From positions 1,531,364 through 1,569,245 of the forward strand of contig NZ_LT732548.1 of NCBI RefSeq assembly GCF_900155685.1: DNA of 37,882 nucleotides. Reading direction: 5' to 3'. The DNA comes from Paenibacillus bouchesdurhonensis. GTDB lineage: Bacteria; Bacillota; Bacilli; Paenibacillales; Paenibacillaceae. The notes under the pieces are model-generated. The model saw only the letters and a program-made list of their open reading frames with translations, was not told the DNA's origin and did not search any database. Shown piece after piece: positions 35,703 to 37,882 of this stretch. Numbering within the stretch: the first letter of the stretch is position 1; each line of letters begins with the position of its first letter. The position numbers were made by a program, and so were the translations under genes.

Positions 35703-37265
35703 GTGAAAATACACATTGTAAAAAAAGGAGATACTTTGTTTGACTTGTCAAAAAAGTATAATGTTCCTTTGCAGAAGTTAATTGAGGCTAATCCGCAAAT
35801 TAGCAACCCAGATGAGCTTAGCATAGGAATGAAAGTGAAAATTCCGACCACGGCTGTTCCTGTAGAAGAGGGGATTATCTACAAGCATACGGTGAAGCAG
35901 GGGGATTCTCTCTGGAAGCTGGCGAAAGCCTGGGGGCTGCCATTGCAGGCTTTGGTAAATGCTAATCCTCAATTAAGCGATCCCAATGTCCTTAAAGTTG
36001 GAGAGGTTATTAACATTCCAGGCGCCGCATCATCGGGTTCGAACAATCCGCCTGACAATATCGGAGCGAATCCAGCCCCGATCAGTCCAATGGGGAAGAA
36101 AAACACGGCTCCAAAGGAGAACATTAAAGCGGAGAACATCAAACCCGAAAATATTAAGCCAGAAAATGTCAAACCGATCGCTGAAAATCCTAAACCTGCC
36201 CCGATTGTCAAACCCGAAAGCATTAAGTTGGAAAGTGTCAAGGTTGAGAATATTAAAATTGTTGAAAATGTCATGCCTATGCCCGTCATTCCGCAGCAGC
36301 TTCCCCAGATGGAGGTAAAGCCGATGAAATACGAGGAGCCTCCATGTATGCCGAAACAACCTTGTCCTGAGCTTATTTCCCCATATCAATTTCAAGTCGA
36401 GCAGCCTCCTATGCTAATGGCGGAGCAGAAGCTGCCCTATCCTCCGTGCGGGTGCTCAGATCACGGCAAACAGCCAGAGAATTTATTCCAGCCTTATCAG
36501 GTTGAGAACCAGAAGGTGTCCTCTTATTACGATTATCCGCCGGTATGGCAAAATGAAGCCGTTATGGGAGAGTATCCGGGGTTATCCAATGCACCGATGT
36601 ATCAATCGCCTCAATATGTTAGCCCTTGTGCTCCAGAGCATTATGCTCCCTATGGGCACCAGCCGCATCAAGCTTGCCAGCCGTATGGCTATCCTGAACC
36701 GGAAAATGTGATGCCGGAGAATTACTGGCCGAATGCACCATTCCCCGGAGGCGACAATGCTCCTTGGGGGGGGCAGGCTCAGCTATCATCGAACAATGCT
36801 CCCTTATATGCGACCCATGTCTCTCCTAACGCGCCTTATTCGAATCCTTGCCATACTCCTTATTTTGGGCCGATGCATGCCTATTCCCCCTGTGGTTGCC
36901 CGGGGTACGCTGCGCCGATCCAGCCTTATGCCAACGCACCTTATTTAGCTCAGCCATATCAAGGAGGGATGCCGAACATGCCTGTATCCCCAATGGGCGG
37001 GTACGGAGTTCCCGATCAAATGCAGGAGAATTGCTACAAAGGCGGTAAAAGAGAAGAAGACTTGGCAAGTCAGGAGAATGAGTCTGAAGAGCGGGGTTCC
37101 GATGCTGAGCAAATGACGGGTACGACGCAAGAGGCAACAAAAGAGGCTCGGATTTCTGAAGCTAAGAAAAGTAAGCAACAAGGACGAAGCGCTGCGCCTA
37201 AGGGTAAGAAATCAACAAGCAGAAAAAAGTACAGCAGCAGACGAAATCCTTGGATCAATAATTAG
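35703..37265 (+). CDS. safA: SafA-like LysM spore-coat morphogenetic protein
   Basis: Probable inner-coat assembly protein that docks on cortex peptidoglycan. The 520-residue product starts with two LysM domains (about 1-49 and 58-108; each has KxGDTLFDL or KQGDSLWKL and the SIGMKVKIP or KVGEVINIP end). Next is a Lys/Asn/Glu-rich repeat (about 135-190, units such as ENIKPENIKPENVKP). Then comes a Pro/Tyr/Asn/Cys-rich coat-type stretch (about 205-450) with many NAPY and QPY units, and a basic tail (490-520). The start is GTG 35703 after CTAGGAGG. SafA lies near pheA in B. subtilis as well. A G8 run is at 36766-36773. Confidence 0.85.
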   Translation: MKIHIVKKGDTLFDLSKKYNVPLQKLIEANPQISNPDELSIGMKVKIPTTAVPVEEGIIYKHTVKQGDSLWKLAKAWGLPLQALVNANPQLSDPNVLKVGEVINIPGAASSGSNNPPDNIGANPAPISPMGKKNTAPKENIKAENIKPENIKPENVKPIAENPKPAPIVKPESIKLESVKVENIKIVENVMPMPVIPQQLPQMEVKPMKYEEPPCMPKQPCPELISPYQFQVEQPPMLMAEQKLPYPPCGCSDHGKQPENLFQPYQVENQKVSSYYDYPPVWQNEAVMGEYPGLSNAPMYQSPQYVSPCAPEHYAPYGHQPHQACQPYGYPEPENVMPENYWPNAPFPGGDNAPWGGQAQLSSNNAPLYATHVSPNAPYSNPCHTPYFGPMHAYSPCGCPGYAAPIQPYANAPYLAQPYQGGMPNMPVSPMGGYGVPDQMQENCYKGGKREEDLASQENESEERGSDAEQMTGTTQEATKEARISEAKKSKQQGRSAAPKGKKSTSRKKYSSRRNPWINN

Positions 37266-37276
37266 TGGATACATGT

Positions 37277-37299
37277 GAGAGGTGCCCGGGGCACCTCTC
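37277..37299 (+). terminator. terminator-like hairpin after safA
   Basis: GAGAGGTGCC and GGCACCTCTC form a 10-base-pair stem with a 3-base loop; the following bases (TTGTAATTT) are only moderately T-rich. Confidence 0.7.
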
Positions 37300-37333
37300 T
37301 TGTAATTTGCTAGTGCATTGATTGCCAATTCGC

Positions 37334-37363
37334 TTGCTGAATACTTGCGACATATGATATAGT
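37334..37363 (+). promoter_or_regulatory. rRNA operon promoter P1 (upstream)
   Basis: TTGCTG (37334-37339), 18-base spacer, TATAGT (37358-37363). It is the upstream member of a tandem pair before the 16S gene. Confidence 0.55.
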
Positions 37364-37449
37364 AAATGTCCCAAACAAAAGATCATATGAACTTACTTGG
37401 GGTTTGGATGGCAAGTTTTATATTATATTATTTCTATCAAAAAAAGTGC

Positions 37450-37478
37450 TTGCTATCTCAAAAAAAATGTGTTACATT
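37450..37478 (+). promoter_or_regulatory. rRNA operon promoter P2 (downstream)
   Basis: TTGCTA (37450-37455), 17-base spacer, TACATT (37473-37478). An A/T-rich stretch at about 37411-37445 could act as an UP element. The first suitable purine is G at 37485; B. subtilis rRNA transcripts also start with G. Confidence 0.65.
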
Positions 37479-37484
37479 ATTTAA

Positions 37485-37677
37485 GTCGCCGCTGAAACAC
37501 AGCGACGCACGAGAAACAAAGTTGATCTTTGAAAACTGAACAACGAGTGAGCGGGTTTCACGGAAGTGAAATCTAAAAATAGAGTCAGATGCAAATCTGA
37601 TCTCGTCAGATTCAAAATGAGCAAGTCAAACACTTAGCTGAAAGAGAATTTGCCTTTGGGTAAAACTTCCTTTCACC
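37485..37677 (+). promoter_or_regulatory. 16S rRNA leader with boxA-like antitermination site
   Basis: The leader contains a small hairpin (CGCTG/CAGCG, near 37489-37503) and TGATCTTTGAAAACTGAACAACG near 37522, which resembles the boxA block of Bacillales rRNA leaders. No gene is seen here. Confidence 0.6.
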
Positions 37678-37882
37678 TTTAATGGAGAGTTTGATCCTGG
37701 CTCAGGACGAACGCTGGCGGCGTGCCTAATACATGCAAGTCGAGCGAAGTTATTTTGGAAGCTTGCTTCCGAAATAACTTAGCGGCGGACGGGTGAGTAA
37801 TACGTAGGCAACCTGCCCCTCAGCCTGGGATAACTAGCGGAAACGTTAGCTAATACCGGATAATTTGCTTTTTCGCATGAAG
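37678..37882 (+). rRNA. 16S ribosomal RNA, 5' part (cut by window edge)
   Basis: GAGAGTTTGATCCTGGCTCAG, the universal 16S 5' block, is at about 37685-37705. CGGCGTGCCTAATACATGCAAGTCGAGCG and GGCGGACGGGTGAGTAA follow. The mature 5' end is placed at TTTAATGG by comparison with B. subtilis. The V1 helix and AATACCGGATAA block fit Paenibacillus-type 16S. About 205 of roughly 1,550 bases are present. Confidence 0.97.

Noticed and set aside
36105..36290. Short tandem repeats near 36.1-36.3 kb considered as a CRISPR array
   Set aside because: Repeats are in frame, imperfect, about 15 bases long and encode a Lys-Pro-Asn repeat; no spacers or cas genes.

Overview
The window reads as chromosome of a spore-forming, low-to-mid GC Gram-positive, most likely Paenibacillus or a close relative. 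Three things point there. The gene order valS-folC-...-spoIIB-maf-radC-mreBCD-minCD-...-spoIVFA-spoIVFB-...-rplU-prp-rpmA-spo0B-obg-pheB-...-pheA-...-safA is the Bacillales sporulation/cell-shape cluster. Ribosome binding sites are strong and TTG/GTG starts are frequent. The partial 16S gene at the right edge has a Firmicutes-type 5' end. The species call is inference; the gene calls rest on visible motifs and synteny.

Layout. (1) 44-4613: two secreted plant-polysaccharide enzymes in tandem, a GH10 xylanase and a GH9 endoglucanase, carrying near-duplicate C-terminal CBM3 modules. (2) 4701-7795: valS behind a sigma-A promoter and a T-box leader whose specifier reads GUC (Val). (3) 7914-10669: folC and murC. 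(4) 10739-14902, minus strand: a TPP-riboswitch-controlled ykoFEDC-type ECF transporter operon for a thiamin-related compound. It sits where Bacillus subtilis has comC. (5) 14986-26229: the shape/division/sporulation block spoIIB-like, maf, radC, mreBCD, minCD, rodA, spoIVFA-spoIVFB, then an RNase E/G family gene. (6) 26245-29630: rplU-prp-rpmA and spo0B-obg. (7) 29840-35544: an amino-acid operon, pheB-hom-thrC-thrB-pheA-ilvE. (8) 35703-37265: a SafA-like LysM spore-coat protein. (9) 37334-37882: tandem rRNA promoters, leader and the first about 205 bases of a 16S rRNA gene, cut by the window edge.

How the genes work together. MreBCD and RodA drive lateral wall synthesis. MinCD places the division septum. 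SpoIIB-like, SpoIVFA/FB, Spo0B and SafA act successively in sporulation (septal-wall processing, sigma-K activation, phosphorelay, coat assembly). Prp removes the N-terminal extension of ribosomal protein L27, encoded by the next gene. The control elements read directly are a valine T-box, a TPP riboswitch with terminator, a near-consensus sigma-E promoter before spoIVFA, a possible ECF-sigma promoter before radC, and an rplU leader with two mutually exclusive pairings, one of which covers the ribosome binding site.

No CRISPR array, tRNA gene, insertion sequence or prophage was seen, and I found no wholly unknown multi-gene system. The most unusual points are the rplU leader switch, homopolymer tracts inside two sporulation genes, a membrane-anchored Spo0B, an RNase E/G lacking its zinc-link tail, and the repeat-rich SafA.
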